In this document: positions 53,426 to 64,000 of the stretch, piece by piece | Layout: each line of letters starts with the position of its first letter | How positions within the stretch are numbered: the first letter of the stretch is position 1 | Origin: Malurus cyaneus samueli | Lineage: Eukaryota; Chordata; Aves; Passeriformes; Maluridae | Length of the DNA: 64,000 nt | Reading direction: 5' to 3' | NCBI GenBank assembly: GCA_009741485.1 | Contig: CM019238.1 | Span: forward strand, 13,335,214-13,399,213 | The notes under the pieces: generated by a model | What the model saw: the letters and a program-made list of their open reading frames with translations, nothing else | Told to the model about the DNA's origin: nothing | Database searches by the model: none | Position numbers and translations under genes: made by a program

Positions 53426-56400
53426 GGATATCTGGATTGATAAGAATGGTAGTACCAATTATCACAGTTCTGATTTTTCACCAGCTGCTAGGATTTTTCC
53501 TTTTGCTATCGAGTCCGATCTGTATGTTTACCACTAATAATAAAAGAAAAGCACTCACTAATACTATAAGCGCACCAGTACTTGAACGATCTGTTATCAC
53601 CAGTTCTTATCCTAACTCTCCAACAAAAACTCACAGAATCATAAAGATCATGGTCCCAGAGGAAGAGATGCTTGTCTCACACGGAAGGAGTACAACTTCT
53701 TCTTGTTACCCTAGTGCCAAAATCAAACAGGGAGCTACACTTGGTCAGCTCTAGATGAGCCTGGGTTGACATCTACGAGAGCAGCGAACAGTCTCCAGCA
53801 ATGTAACATGCATACGCACATAAATTAAGGTTCAGCAGATAAACAGATTCAAAACACCCTTGGCTGCGGCATCTTCAGCAGTGTTTGGCCGATAGCAAGG
53901 TCAGTGTTTCCCACACTCCACTCCGCTCCAGAATCAAATTCTATTCTAAGAGAATGAATGATGGGGGACTGAGCTAGGAATAATTAGTATAATTTCCTCT
54001 AGACTTGCATTGGAGGGACACCTCATAAAAAGACATTGTTACTGACTGGGTGTTCGCAAAGTCAGCTCTCTCACTTGCTGATTTTTTCTCCCAATAATGT
54101 TATCTCACACTGAAAAGGGAGTATCCACTCATGGACATAAACTCACAGGGAGTCAGTCGCCAATAACAGGGCTCCATCCTGCTTAATGAGGCGTAGCGTG
54201 CTGTCCCCAACAATCCTTCAGACCATAGATCACTCTACATCAGACATAGCGTCTCGATAGGAGCATTAAGGATCTTAACATTTTTACAACATACTTTTCC
54301 TCTTTCAGCTTCTTAAAGTGAGGGCTCTAGGGGCACATCGATGACAGGAATCCACATACATGGGAGCACTCTTCACACCCGGGCTCCTCCGCAAACCCTC
54401 ACCCAGAATGGTTTGGCCGTTTGTCGTACAGTGAATACTCGACATATAGAAGAGAGCTCTTTGGTCCCACTTCTCGACCAGATAAATAGGGCCCATCCGA
54501 CACACTTGTCTCGTTTCCTCCTACCACTATTCGTCGCAGGATGATGTAGCCCACCCCTCCGGCTCCAACACCTGGCCCTTCCGATACTCTTGTTTCCAGA
54601 TACTTGGATCTGAGACGCAGCCCTCAGAGCTGCAGAGGGAGTGTCCGATTGTGCTTGCTGGGACTTGGAAGAAGCATTCCCTTTGTCGATTGATTCTGCT
54701 TGCGATATTCAGACGAATTCGGAACTCACAAAACAATCCGATATGAGGGCCGACTGAACAATAGTGGATCCTTGCTAACATCTATTCTTAAGAGACACAC
54801 GACTCACACATAATAAAAATTAGAGTCATACACAAGCATGAGACACAAGCTTGTAACTATTTCCCTCATTCTCGAGGAGTAGCAGCACGCACGCTGGACA
54901 CGTCCAAGTTTGATCACCCGACACCACATACCAGCGAATATATAACTTTCTGACCTTGTCACAACCATAGACATTTGTTGTCACTTTTTCTCTCTTCTCT
55001 TCTTCGCGAGATTGAATGGACTCAATCATGACTGGATTGTATGTTCACAAGCAAGCTCATAAGGACACTGATCCTGCGGGACCATAGGAGAAAGAATGGG
55101 ATACTACCAGGCTAAAGAGTCATTGCTTAAAAAGACCATGAAAGCACCTTATAGGAAAAAAACTTCTTTCCACAGGCCAATATCTGGAAAAACGCACTTG
55201 AAATTCCTAAAATCAAAAGAAACTCATTTGGAAAAGTCCTCAAACATATGAAGTGGAAAAGAGCACAAATAAGCGCACAAAATAAACACAAAAGACAAAT
55301 TCTTTTATGTATGATATCTTATCACTGAGGAAGATGACCATGAAAGGAAACTTTCTCAACCTAATCTTGATATATTTTCTTGAAATATGAAGATGACATC
55401 CCTCTGATTATTTAGCATTCACCTCATCAGGACTAATGAATTCCATGATTTTGAACAAAAGTTTTTAAACCATAAGCTTTGTCATGTGGAGAACTACATA
55501 TAACAATTCCTATGATTCTGATGAAAATATATTATCTTTAGTAGTAAGCCCTTGGATGAGAAGATAATCCATGAAAATATTATTAGCCTGATTTATACAG
55601 ATTTAGTGACTAATTCACTCACCAGATTCAGTAGCTAAGCTGTGATGAGACAGAGTACACATTATCACATATATCACAATGATCTCACGCGGATAGAGAG
55701 AGAATACGAACACTCACTAGAGTATAATTTAGAAGAGAAATTTCACTCATCTTGGAGAGATCTATCCTCTAAGTAGTGTATTGCAACGATTGACATATAC
55801 TTGTTTAGGATAGCTCTAGGTATTCTCTCGATGAAAAAATTTCTCAACAAGTTTAGGATGAAAAGTACTGGGAGAGGCATCAAATAGAAGACTGTTTCAA
55901 CCTACATGCGGAAAGTGAGGGTTCCCATAGGAGAACTACTACTGACTGAAGTTCCATAAGGATAGATCAAGTCCTTTAAGCTGAGAGGATTCTTACTCAC
56001 TAGATAGGCGGTTGCAGGCAACCATTAAAAGGACTGGGTATACATGATTTCACAGTCAAAGAATTTAACGCTCGCTCATTCACAATTAGCAATAAAAATA
56101 TAGGAACTGGTCACGAATATCAGTCGGGACTCCAAGACACTGCCTCCTCGAGGAAACTCAGCACTTACTCAATGTCAGCAGAGGCAGCATTCACGAGGTT
56201 CACGAAACGTCGGTGACCGACAGCCAGATCATCATTTGGCGCCGATCCGTTGCCTCAATGAAATCCCTGGCAGGATACACCTGACAATGAACATTCTCAA
56301 TATTCTAGTTCTGTGTAGTAGTTGATCCACCTATAGTTTGTATATGTTTTCTAGTATTATCTGTTTGTTGCACAATCGTTTTTCTTTTTTTGAGCTTTAC

Positions 56401-56830
56401 GTATTCTAGTCAAACTGAGATACAGAGGTTTTATTGTGTCCATAGGTTCAATTAGCATTTATGATATCAGGGGTCGCATGAGAAAGTACCTTCTCGAGCA
56501 CTGGATGCACCATATTTTACCTGACTATTCCATCAGAGCCACTTGGGAGAAAAGCCAGTCTCAAACCATCCTCTACATATATGCTCCTTCCAATTGAGAT
56601 TTTGGCCATGACCTTTCCCGAGTCAACCATCCCAAATCCTGTCATTTATTTGATTGTTATTTAGATGTTTAAATATTATAATTGATTTCTCTTTCTTAAA
56701 TCGCCTACTCTCTCATCTTGGGCTCCACTATAGATCTATACTAATCTCTCACAATATCTAGTGTGTTTGAGACTTAGCTGTTTTCTTTGCTCAGAAGAGG
56801 ATTCTTTGAGCTAAATTCTTAGTGCACCTG
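53426..56830. other. Highly corrupted sequence, mostly unresolvable
   Basis: About 3.4 kb with no clear array, mobile element or exon. Fragments echo other parts: 55220-55260 (GAAACTCATTTGGAAAAGTCCTC, AAACATATGAAGTGG) recalls the reverse complement of about 62735-62785; 54345-54400 recalls 63660-63715. I read it as uncorrected read sequence covering the DNA between 51960 and 60110 or its inverted partner. Nothing else can be supported. Confidence 0.5.
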
Positions 56831-58250
56831 GGACAAAATCTCTTTCCATCCGAGGTGTTACCCAAACTTTGGGATCACCTGAAATCCTTTCCCCCACAAT
56901 CTCCCGATTTCCCCACAGCGGGATCCATCCAGAGCCGGAGCGACAGCAGATGAGGAAAAAAAAGATATTTCTCAATATTTGTTCTGCACAAGTACACGCT
57001 GCACTCCTCTAAAAGTTACTTATATTCAATTTGACCTTTATTTTTGTTCCGATTCTCCCAAAATAATCTCATCAAAGGATAATAGAGAGCAGAACTCGTC
57101 ACATAAAAACGGCAGCTCGGCACGAGTAATACACCAGAGATTACTACGTATTATTATGCCCAGTCAACTTCTGGTGAGAGTTTACGGTATTTCCTACCAA
57201 GCGCCATAAACGTGTCGGGTGGGAAGAGGAAAAGCTTTTTCATAGTTCATTTTCATCCCTCGCATTTAATTGAAGCAAGAAATGGAAAAGTTCATTTCTG
57301 CACACATTATTATTGTCACTAATACACGCACACTACTATATAATTCATAAAGTCCCAATCTTATGCTTTATGGAACATCTGCAAAATTCATCTCTAGCTG
57401 CTCTAGAGGTATAAACTAGTGTTTGCAACACATAGCATCGAAAGTGGCGTTATAGCTGATGCTCTCGTATACCTCTCCTGGCTCGTTTTGGGGGGCAGCA
57501 CGAAGAAAGTTTCTGGCAACCTCTGTCGGGACCTTGTGAAGGTCCCTCTCCCACACAACACAGGCGCTGTTTCCCATCCGCCATCCTCAACCCAGGATAA
57601 CATCCCATTTAACCCGGGCGCTCTTCTACCCAACCCGGCTGCAGTGAACCTGCAGCAGCACCTTCTTCGAACCCAACACTAGCACACAAAAAATAATCAA
57701 TATCTAGGTAACAAGAGGGTCTTCACATTAACTAGTCTATGTATACATATGCCATCAGATTTAAAAGCTATTCGCTCTGGTCTGGAGACAATACATGTAG
57801 CCCCTTCAACGTGATAGATGCTATGATACTCGAAATTGCTGGGGCACGGGGCGGTGCTTGTAGTTGGGAAAAAGGTGGGCTTGCAGATGGAAGAGATTTC
57901 CTAGCAGTCTGCCTATCTATCTCTACATGCAAAACACCCCTGAAGAATGCGAGGGACTAATTCTGGGCTTAGGTATTCTGTGCAAAACTAGATGACAAGA
58001 GAGTTTCGAAGTTCGCTCCTGGGAATTCATGGATATCTTCAGCTGCCAAGTGTCTAACAGGGAGAGAGTATTCTGTCACTCACACAGAACAGTATCTAGA
58101 GCGAAGTGAGACCATTGGATCTTCCAAACATCTTCTCTCTGCCACCCACTACGCCACGGTACAAGATACATTTAAGTGGCGAATGTCCACGCTGGCCACG
58201 TCCCCAAGTGCCACATTCATATGGCTCTTTAATCCCCCCAGGGAGAAGGA
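56830..58250. repeat. Insertion-rich copy of about 60110-61200
   Basis: CCATCCGAGGTGTTACCC, CCCCCACAATCTCCCGATTTCC and GGAGCGACAGCAGATGAGG match 60130-60230. TCGGGACCTTGTGAAGGTCCCTCTCCCACACAACACAGG near 57526-57565 matches 60627-60663. Long stretches between are filled with unrelated bases. It is followed by the clean flank from 58250. Confidence 0.75.
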
Positions 58251-58251
58251 C

Positions 58252-58535
58252 TGCACCCCTGTGCCAGGGCTGGGCAACCCTTTCCATGAGAAATTATCCC
58301 AAATATCCAACTAAACCTCCCCTGGCACAGCTCAAGGCAGCCTCCTCTCCTCCTGTCCCTGTTCGCTGGGAGCAGAGGGTGGCCCCACCCTGGCTCCTGT
58401 CAGGGAGCTCTGCAGAGCCAGAAGGTTCCTCCAGAGCCTCTTCTTCTCTGGACTGATCCCCCCAGCTCCCCCAAACGCTCCTGGTGCCTTCCTGAGCTCT
58501 GTTCCTTTCCCTGGACACCCTCCAGCCCCTCAGTG
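58252..58535 (-). mobile_element. CR1 LINE internal fragment
   Basis: GCCAGGGCTGGGCAACCCTT, CCATGAGAAATTATCCCAAA, CTTAAACCTCC-like AACTAAACCTCCCCTGGCAC, CTCCTCCTGTCCCTGTTC, CCAGAAGGTTCCTCCAGAGCC and CCCTGGACACCCTCCAGCCC: the CR1 region just 5' of the terminal block, reverse orientation. Corrupted copies at 33862-34190 and 61445-61670. Confidence 0.9.
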
Positions 58536-58864
58536 AAGCAGCACAAGAACAGCAGAAGGTGGAGGAAGGCAGAGAGGGATTTGGGAAAAACTCCTTGGGC
58601 TGGACAAAAGCTCTTGAGGTGCTGCAGATGATCCCGGCCCCTTCGGCCAACACCCGCCGAGGTCAGACAGCTGGGAGGAAGGGGGTGACCAAAAAGCCTC
58701 TTTCCATCCAATTTTTCTCTGTTTTTGAGTGAGGAGTTTGATGGGAATTGGTTTAAAGTAAACAGAGGAGTCCTCGGGGCGGGCTCTGTGGGGCTGGCAG
58801 GATCCGCCGGCGTTGGCGCTGCCCTGGCCGGGGGGATGAGGCGTGGGATAATCCCCAGCACCCA

Positions 58865-59095
58865 TAGGATGTTAGTTTTCGGACTTCATCAATAAGACTC
58901 CTCTCCTGCGGCTCCCCAAAATGTTTATGGAAGAGATACAGGAAGGGAGGAAGATCAAACCTGCTCCGGCGAGGCCTTGCTGGCTTTATCTGTGGTTTAT
59001 GAGGTGACCAGACCTTGGCGGCTCCGTTTTAACTTGTTTTGATCTGGCTGTGCTTTATGACGATTATTCTGAAATGTTTTGACAGGCACGAGCCT
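58865..59095. promoter_or_regulatory. Candidate enhancer: RUNX, TCF/nuclear-receptor-like and CDX/HOX-like words
   Basis: TTCATCAATAAGACTCC, CTTTATCTGTGGTTTATGAGG (RUNX core TGTGGTTT), GAGGTGACCAGACC, TTTTGATCTGG and GCTTTATGACGATTATTC (CDX/HOX-type TTTATGA) fall within 230 bases of AT-balanced DNA. The same block is well preserved at 34540-34765 although its neighbours there are noisy. Motif-based. Confidence 0.33.
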
Positions 59096-59751
59096 CACCC
59101 GTCTGGGCTGCTCTGCTGGGAGTCCCGGGGCAGCGCTCCCACAGCCCGGCTTTTCCATAAAAACCCAAAAATTCAGAGGGGGAGATGATGCCCTTCCTGA
59201 GGATGCTGCACTCAAGTCCACCTGGGAAGACTTGACTTGCTCACGGCCCTTCCCTCTGTTTGCAGCCTTTGTGGGGCTTGCTGGCAGTGCCTTTCTGACC
59301 TTTGGGAATCGTTTTCCAGCAGATGTTTGGGCTCTCAAGTTGCATTTTTGGTTTTTCCCCCAAAACCGTCTCTCGTTTGCACACATTTCGTACTTTTAGT
59401 TAAAAAATTCCCAGCTGCAAACCACATTTCTGGGAGGATCATTCCTTTGTGTTTCCAGTGAAAATGGGAACGTTTCAATAAATCATTCTTGGGTTCTTTG
59501 AAAGTATATTTTATGGATAATACTTGGAGCTGCTGGCTGGATTTGAGGACGAGTCAGATGTACCCGTCTGGAGGGGTGGTGGGGCGAGCTGGGCTGGGCT
59601 CCTAAGCCAAGGGAGATATGGGAAGATGCCGGAGGTTCCCTGGGATCAGCAAATTACCAGAAGCAGAGCCTTCCCCACCTTTTGTTTACAGTCCTTCCAA
59701 CCAGGGCTGCATCTCGGAGTCCCCAGGAGCTGGAGCCACACGGGAAATAAT

Positions 59752-59830
59752 CACAGAATCACGGAATTGGGCGGAAAGGACCTTAAATTCCATCTTTTCC
59801 TTGACTTTCCACTATCCCAGGCTGCTTCCG
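59752..59830 (-). mobile_element. Short CR1 tail fragment
   Basis: CACAGAATCACGGAATTGGG, GGAAAGGACCTTAAATTCC and CTTTCCACTATCCCAGGCTGC follow the inverted CR1 terminal order with internal deletions. Noisy copy at about 35512-35600. Confidence 0.7.
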
Positions 59831-60069
59831 TAGTTGGATGCCTGGCACTGGTTTATCCCGGTGAAGGGATGCTCTGGGAATTCGGGATGTGTCGCCCTCA
59901 GCGCGGTCTCTCTCCTCTGTTCTCACCTCAGATTGACCAAACCCTCCCCTCTTTGTCATTCGCCTCTCGGGGCGGCGTGCGGGGGTTTAGGAGATGAGGG
60001 TAAAACTGCCTCCTGCTAATTTACGCAGATTCCCTGCCCTCTTTCTGGGCGCTGCTGCCCGTTCCCCCG

Positions 60070-61100
60070 CCATCATTTTATGTTATTTTTCTCTTTATCC
60101 TCCTTTTCCTGGTCCATTCTAACTCTCTCCATCCAGGTGTTACCCCAAACTTTGGATCACTCTGCTCCTTTCCCCCACATCTCCGATTCCACAGCGTGGA
60201 TCCATCAAGCCGAGCGACAGCAGATGAAGGAAAAAAAAGGATATTTCCTCTTTTGTTCTCAGCCCTGGCTCCAAGATTCTTAATATTCCACTTGCCTTTT
60301 TTGACTCCCGCTAATCATGGAAAGGAGGCCTTCAAAGGGCTGGGCAGCATCTCCAAGATCTCGTTAAATCCCAGTAATTGCTGATACGGAGCCGCCGCGC
60401 GTGTCCGGGTGGGGGGAAAAGCTTTTCATGTTCATTACTCTGCAATTATGAGCAGGGAAGTTCATCTGCCATTTTATTGCTCTGCTCCATACGATCATTC
60501 CCATTCCCCTGCAATTCCTCAGCGCCAGGAGTAATTTGCAGCCGCTCCGAAGTGCTTGGCTGTGCTCTTCCCTCTCCTGGGTCGTTTTGGGGGGCACCAG
60601 AAGAAGTTTCTGGCCAAACTCCTGTGGGACCTTGTTGAAGGTCCTCTCTCCCACACAAACAGGCTGTTCCCCAAATCCTGCCATCCTTAACCAGGGATTA
60701 ACATCCCCATTTAACCCGGGGCTGCTCTTGCCTCACCAACCTCGGCTGAGTGACCTTGCAGAGACCTTCTTGAAACCCCAAACATTGCAATTTCTCTGCT
60801 CCAAGCTCAATTACTGTCCAAGAGCTCAATTACTCTAATTAAGCTCATGTTACAGCATGGCTGGTGTGGACAGACTGGCCCCAGGAGTGCCAGGGCTCGA
60901 TGCTCACCCCACTTTTCTCCTGCAGCACCTTAACCTGGAGACTTGGCAGGTTCTGTCCCAAGCAGTGCATGAGCTGAGTGTCCTGGGAGTTCATGGATAT
61001 CTTCAGCTGCTGGCACAGGAGGGATGCTCCTCAGGATCACAGAAGGGACTGTGGGAGTTCAAACATCCCCCAGCACCGCTGAGGCCACCACCGAGTTGCC
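60070..61100. other. Clean second flank, third part
   Basis: Unique DNA containing an 18-base palindrome-like GGACCTTGTTGAAGGTCC (60628-60645) and a plus-strand CTTTTCTCCTGCAG acceptor-like word at about 60913-60926 followed by an open frame (HLNLETWQVL...) for about 70 codons. The frame matches no family I know and is not called as an exon. Noisy partners at 33004-33790 and 56830-58250. Confidence 0.4.
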
Positions 61101-61860
61101 GCAGCCCAAAGGGACAGAAGAAGCACAAATAGTGCGCAGTCCACCAGGAGGCAGAGAGTGCCACAGTGGTCACACCACTCTTTAATCCCCCAGAGGTGGA
61201 GTAGACAAGGACTAACTATCACCCTCATGGAAACTGAACCGCAAGGGTCCTACCAAGAGTGAGTCTGGTGTGCCATGACCAAGCGTGTTCCCCATTGTGA
61301 GGGAAACTATATATTCCTTCTCACAAAACTATTCCCACAAAACATAGAAACCTTCACACGCACATCTGTGTCGACAGGCTCATGACTACGCTGAGCTCTC
61401 CTCTGAGCCGTCCTGTCAAACTGCGTAGATATCTTCAGCTTGCTTGCCTGCTAGGGAGCAGGAGGAGTGCCCCCACCCCGTGGCCAACTGTCAGGGGATC
61501 TCGTGCAGGAGCCAGAATGGATTCCTCCAGAGCGTCTCACTTTTCTCCGAGACGAGATGCTCCCCCAGCCTCCACCACAAACGGCTCCTAGGTTTGTGCC
61601 CTTGTTGCCTTGGGCCACTAGCCCTTCCTTTCACCCTGGCACACCACATCCAGAGCACCCCTCAGTGAAGCAAGCAACAGGAAGAAAACCAGCGACAGAG
61701 AAGGTGGAGGAAGGCAGAAAGGGTGAGTGTCTCGGGAAATTTAAACTCCCCCTATGGGCAGTGGAAACAATAAGCTCTTGACAGCGCTGTTAGCACAGGA
61801 CTAGATTCCCCGAGAGCTCACGGCCTAGCTGGCCTACCGGACGCAGACACTTGCGGCCAA
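61100..61860. repeat. Corrupted copy of about 58150-58700, including CR1 remnant
   Basis: CACTCTTTAATCCCCCAGAGG near 61170 recalls GGCTCTTTAATCCCCCCAGGG at 58223. 61445-61670 is a distorted version of the CR1 fragment (CTGTCAGGGGATCTCGTGCA, ATTCCTCCAGAGCG, CCCTCAGTGAAGCAAG). Extra bases are frequent; orientation is direct. Confidence 0.65.
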
Positions 61861-62279
61861 AAAATTAAAGAGGTTTGGAATGGGAAAAGGGCAATGCAAT
61901 CCTTGGGCAATGGGTTTGATGCTTTTCTCACCAAGTGGCTCCATGGACCTGTGGGAATTGTCACCAGTGCAGAGTTCTCATCACCCTGATATCAGATCTG
62001 CGTCTGAGTGAAAAACAGAAAAACATAGAAAAACAGAAAAACATAGAAAAACAGAAAAACAGAAAAACAGAAAAATAGGATCAGCTCCAGGCAAATCCTG
62101 CCAGACTCGGGCCGGAAAGCAAAGAGAGTCAGGGTGGGCCCCACGTTTGGGTCCTTCACCTGGAAGGGGAATTCCTGGAGCTTTCTAGGGATCCACAATT
62201 CTACAGTTCCTATATTTTTTTCTTTTGTGAATTTGAGGAGCGAGTATTCCTCTTAAATCCTTCAGCCTTTATTGCAGCA
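61861..62279. other. Single-copy flank with an A-rich simple repeat
   Basis: Unique DNA interrupted at 62009-62076 by GAAAAACAGAAAAACATAG units of 8-18 bases (AAAAACAG and AAAAACATAG alternating). The opposite strand reads Phe/Leu-rich open frame, which is not a gene. Confidence 0.6.
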
Positions 62280-62790
62280 CCAAGGCTTCCTAAGAATTTC
62301 CTATGAATCATGTCTAGAACATTTCCAGGAACGTTCAAGGGCTTCATAAGACTTCTCCAACCTGAAAAATTTCAAGGAATGCCCCAGAGCTTCCCTGACT
62401 TTCCTCCACCTAGAGACTTCCCAGGAATTTTCCTTTTTTCCTGTGATGTTTCTCTCTTTCGGAAGTTTTTGGCATTTCTTTATCAGCAGCCTGTCTAGGA
62501 GCATCCCAATGAATTCCAAGACTCCCACAAGGGCTCTCAAGAAATTCCTCAGTCTAGGATATTGGTATGAAATTCTCCAAATACTTTTGAGAAACTTGTC
62601 CATCCAGGAAATGTCAGCCAAGGACTTTTCTCAGACTCTTCCACTGTTTTCTAGAAATTCCTCAGATGAGGAATTCCAGGAATTTTCCTTGTAATTTAAA
62701 AAAAATTTCTTTGTGCTTTGTGGGACTTTTTCCTTTCCACTTCATGATGTTTTGAGGACTTTCCCAAATGATTTCTTTTAGGAATTCAGC
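62280..62790. repeat. Degenerate repeat built on AGGAATTTTCC / CTCCAA words
   Basis: Words such as TTCCAGGAACGTTC, CCCAGGAATTTTCC, AGAAATTCCTCAG, GAATTCCAGGAATTTTCC and ACTTCTCC or TCTTCCACT recur every 40-65 bases without a strict period. It probably descends from an old minisatellite. Part may be echoed, badly corrupted and inverted, at 55140-55560. Confidence 0.45.
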
Positions 62791-63165
62791 CCTGTTTTGT
62801 GGGAGTTTTCCCAAGTGCTCTGGTTTTTGCAGCCTGTCCATGGAATACCAGCCTCTCATGGTCTGCAGGCTCAGGGCATGGCAGCTGACACAGCCACATG
62901 TGGCCAGATGTGAGGAGAGAAGGAAAAGGCAAAACTGGGAACAAGGCAGGATAAATCCTGGATTTCTGCGGGAAATCTGGACTCTCCAGCTGCTGCTGCT
63001 GCTGCCAGCTGTGGGACTGCCAGGGTCAGCTGAGGTCCCTGAAGGTGCCCAGGATCCCAGCATCCCTCTTGGATGTCCTGGAAATTCAATTCCTGATTGC
63101 AAGAACTCAAGGAAGCTTTGAACCAAACATCACTTTGCTCTGGGGGCTCCAGAAGGAGCATCTGG
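62791..63165. other. Single-copy flank
   Basis: Unique DNA with a CTGCTGCTGCTGCTGCC run at about 62990-63006. No exon or mobile element recognised. Confidence 0.4.
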
Positions 63166-63240
63166 AAATGTCCAAGGCCAGGTTGGACAGGGCTTGGAGC
63201 AATCTGGGATAGGGGAAGGTGTCCCTGCCCTTGGGGAATG
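63166..63240 (+). mobile_element. Short CR1 fragment
   Basis: AATGTCCAAGGCCAGGTTGG, ACAGGGCTTGGAGCAATCTG and GAAGGTGTCCCTGCCCTTGG are the CR1 block preceding the terminal repeats. It breaks off at the boundary of the sequence shared with 51461-51960. Confidence 0.82.
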
Positions 63241-63735
63241 GTAGCTCTTCCCGACATCCCAAGCCGAGTGCTTCCCCGGGATCCTGCTCCAGCCAACAGT
63301 CCCTGAGCCAAATAATCCCTGGCCTAATGCTCCGACTTAAATTAGATTTGGCCCCTCCAGCCCTGCTCCGGCACTTTCTGCTCGCTCCCCACAGCTGAGC
63401 ACAGACAAAACAGGAGGGATTTGGAGGGAGGAGTTGGCTGTCTCCTCCAGCCTCTTGGATACGGGATTTGGGTTTTGCCGGGCTGAATCTCCCCAGACCA
63501 GCCACTTGCTGCCTGCAGAGCGTGGTGGTGGCAGTTCTGGTGTCACCTCTGTCACCCGATGGGTGGGATGGGCTCTTTGGTCCTGGCTGCAGATCCTGGT
63601 GGTCGAGACATGGAGTAAAGGCAAGGTTTTGTGCTGACCTTTAAGCTGAAAAATGCTTTCATGGAGTCCAGGATTCAAGGGAAAGATGGGAGCACTCGCT
63701 CAGCCTCCCCAAAAACAGCTCATGATCCATGAGTC
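63240..63735. repeat. Inverted copy of 51461-51960
   Basis: See that entry. Differences are scattered single-base changes and small indels, fewer than in the noisy copies, so this may be a second assembled haplotype or contig end rather than a raw read. Confidence 0.85.
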
Positions 63736-64000
63736 CTGCCTGGCAGGCAGGAGAGCATCCTACAGGGCAGGGAACATCCCAAACAGACAGGGGAACATCC
63801 CAAATGGACAGGGGAACATCCCAAATGGACAGGGAGCATCCCAAATGGACAGGAGAGCATTTCCACAGGGACAGGGGAGCATTCCCTCACAGCACACATA
63901 GGAGCATCCCACAGGGAGGGGGATCACATGGAAGGGAGCATCCCACATGGACAGGGGAGTATCCCACATGGACAGGGGAGGCATTCCCTCAGCAGGAGCA
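63735..64000. repeat. Inverted 21-bp minisatellite, runs off right edge
   Basis: Reverse complement of the 51236-51460 type: GGGGAACATCCCAAATGGACA units, then degenerate GGAGCATCCCACATGGACAG units to the end. The unit number and variant order differ from the other copy. Confidence 0.88.

Larger units (their letters stand above)
58536..60070. other. Clean second flank right of the CR1
   Basis: Unique DNA with a candidate element at 58865-59095 and a short CR1 piece at 59752-59830. Partner of 34190-35850. No exon recognised on either strand. Confidence 0.45.

Overview
The window looks like nuclear DNA of a bird. It carries several 5'-truncated CR1 LINE fragments, which are the dominant avian retroposon. 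It is GC-rich with many minisatellites, and it holds two exon fragments of vertebrate signalling genes: the signal-peptide exon of ephrin-B1 (EFNB1, minus strand, ATG at 9614) and an exon matching exon 2 of a beta-adrenergic receptor kinase, most likely GRK3 (minus strand, 42451-42529). No bacterial, viral or complete protein-coding gene was recognised. Most long open frames here are by-products of GC-rich repeats.

Layout. Positions 1-9498 are EFNB1 intron 1, which runs off the left edge. It holds two minisatellites, one CR1 and several AT-rich islands that look like conserved regulatory DNA. Positions 9310-10140 are the EFNB1 CpG island and promoter. Positions 10218-18840 are the upstream flank in its most continuous form: a T-rich tract, an AT-rich minisatellite, a pyrimidine (CTGCCCATTCC-like) array, mononucleotide tracts, a TA-rich stretch, a 21-bp array, a TGCATCC array and a hairpin/splice-donor block.

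From 19050 onward most of the sequence is made of repeated pieces of this flank and of a second flank best represented at 48430-52815 and 58250-61100. The pieces are direct, tandem or inverted, and joined mainly inside arrays and homopolymers. Several pieces (parts of 31-38 kb, 39.6-40.3 kb, 53.4-58.2 kb, 61.1-61.9 kb) are strongly degraded and inflated by insertions relative to their clean partners, as uncorrected single-molecule reads would be. Two gaps are exactly 25 N, and the first can be shown to hide no missing bases. I read the structure as an assembly or gap-filling tangle over a hard-to-sequence locus rather than a real palindromic amplicon. Inverted repeats of this kind are biologically possible, and read-level data would decide.

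Three blocks of ordinary single-copy DNA are embedded in the tangle: 38061-39590, 42060-47690 (with the GRK exon and three CR1s) and 52816-53425 (AT-rich, possibly a conserved non-coding element). EFNB1 and GRK3 are not neighbours in the vertebrate maps I know (human Xq13 and 22q12), so this scaffold may be chimeric.

I did not find a convincing new biological system. The most useful points are the internal evidence of mis-assembly, the two exons, the unusual cluster of strand-biased arrays immediately upstream of EFNB1, and a set of regulatory candidates that can be tested by alignment to other birds.
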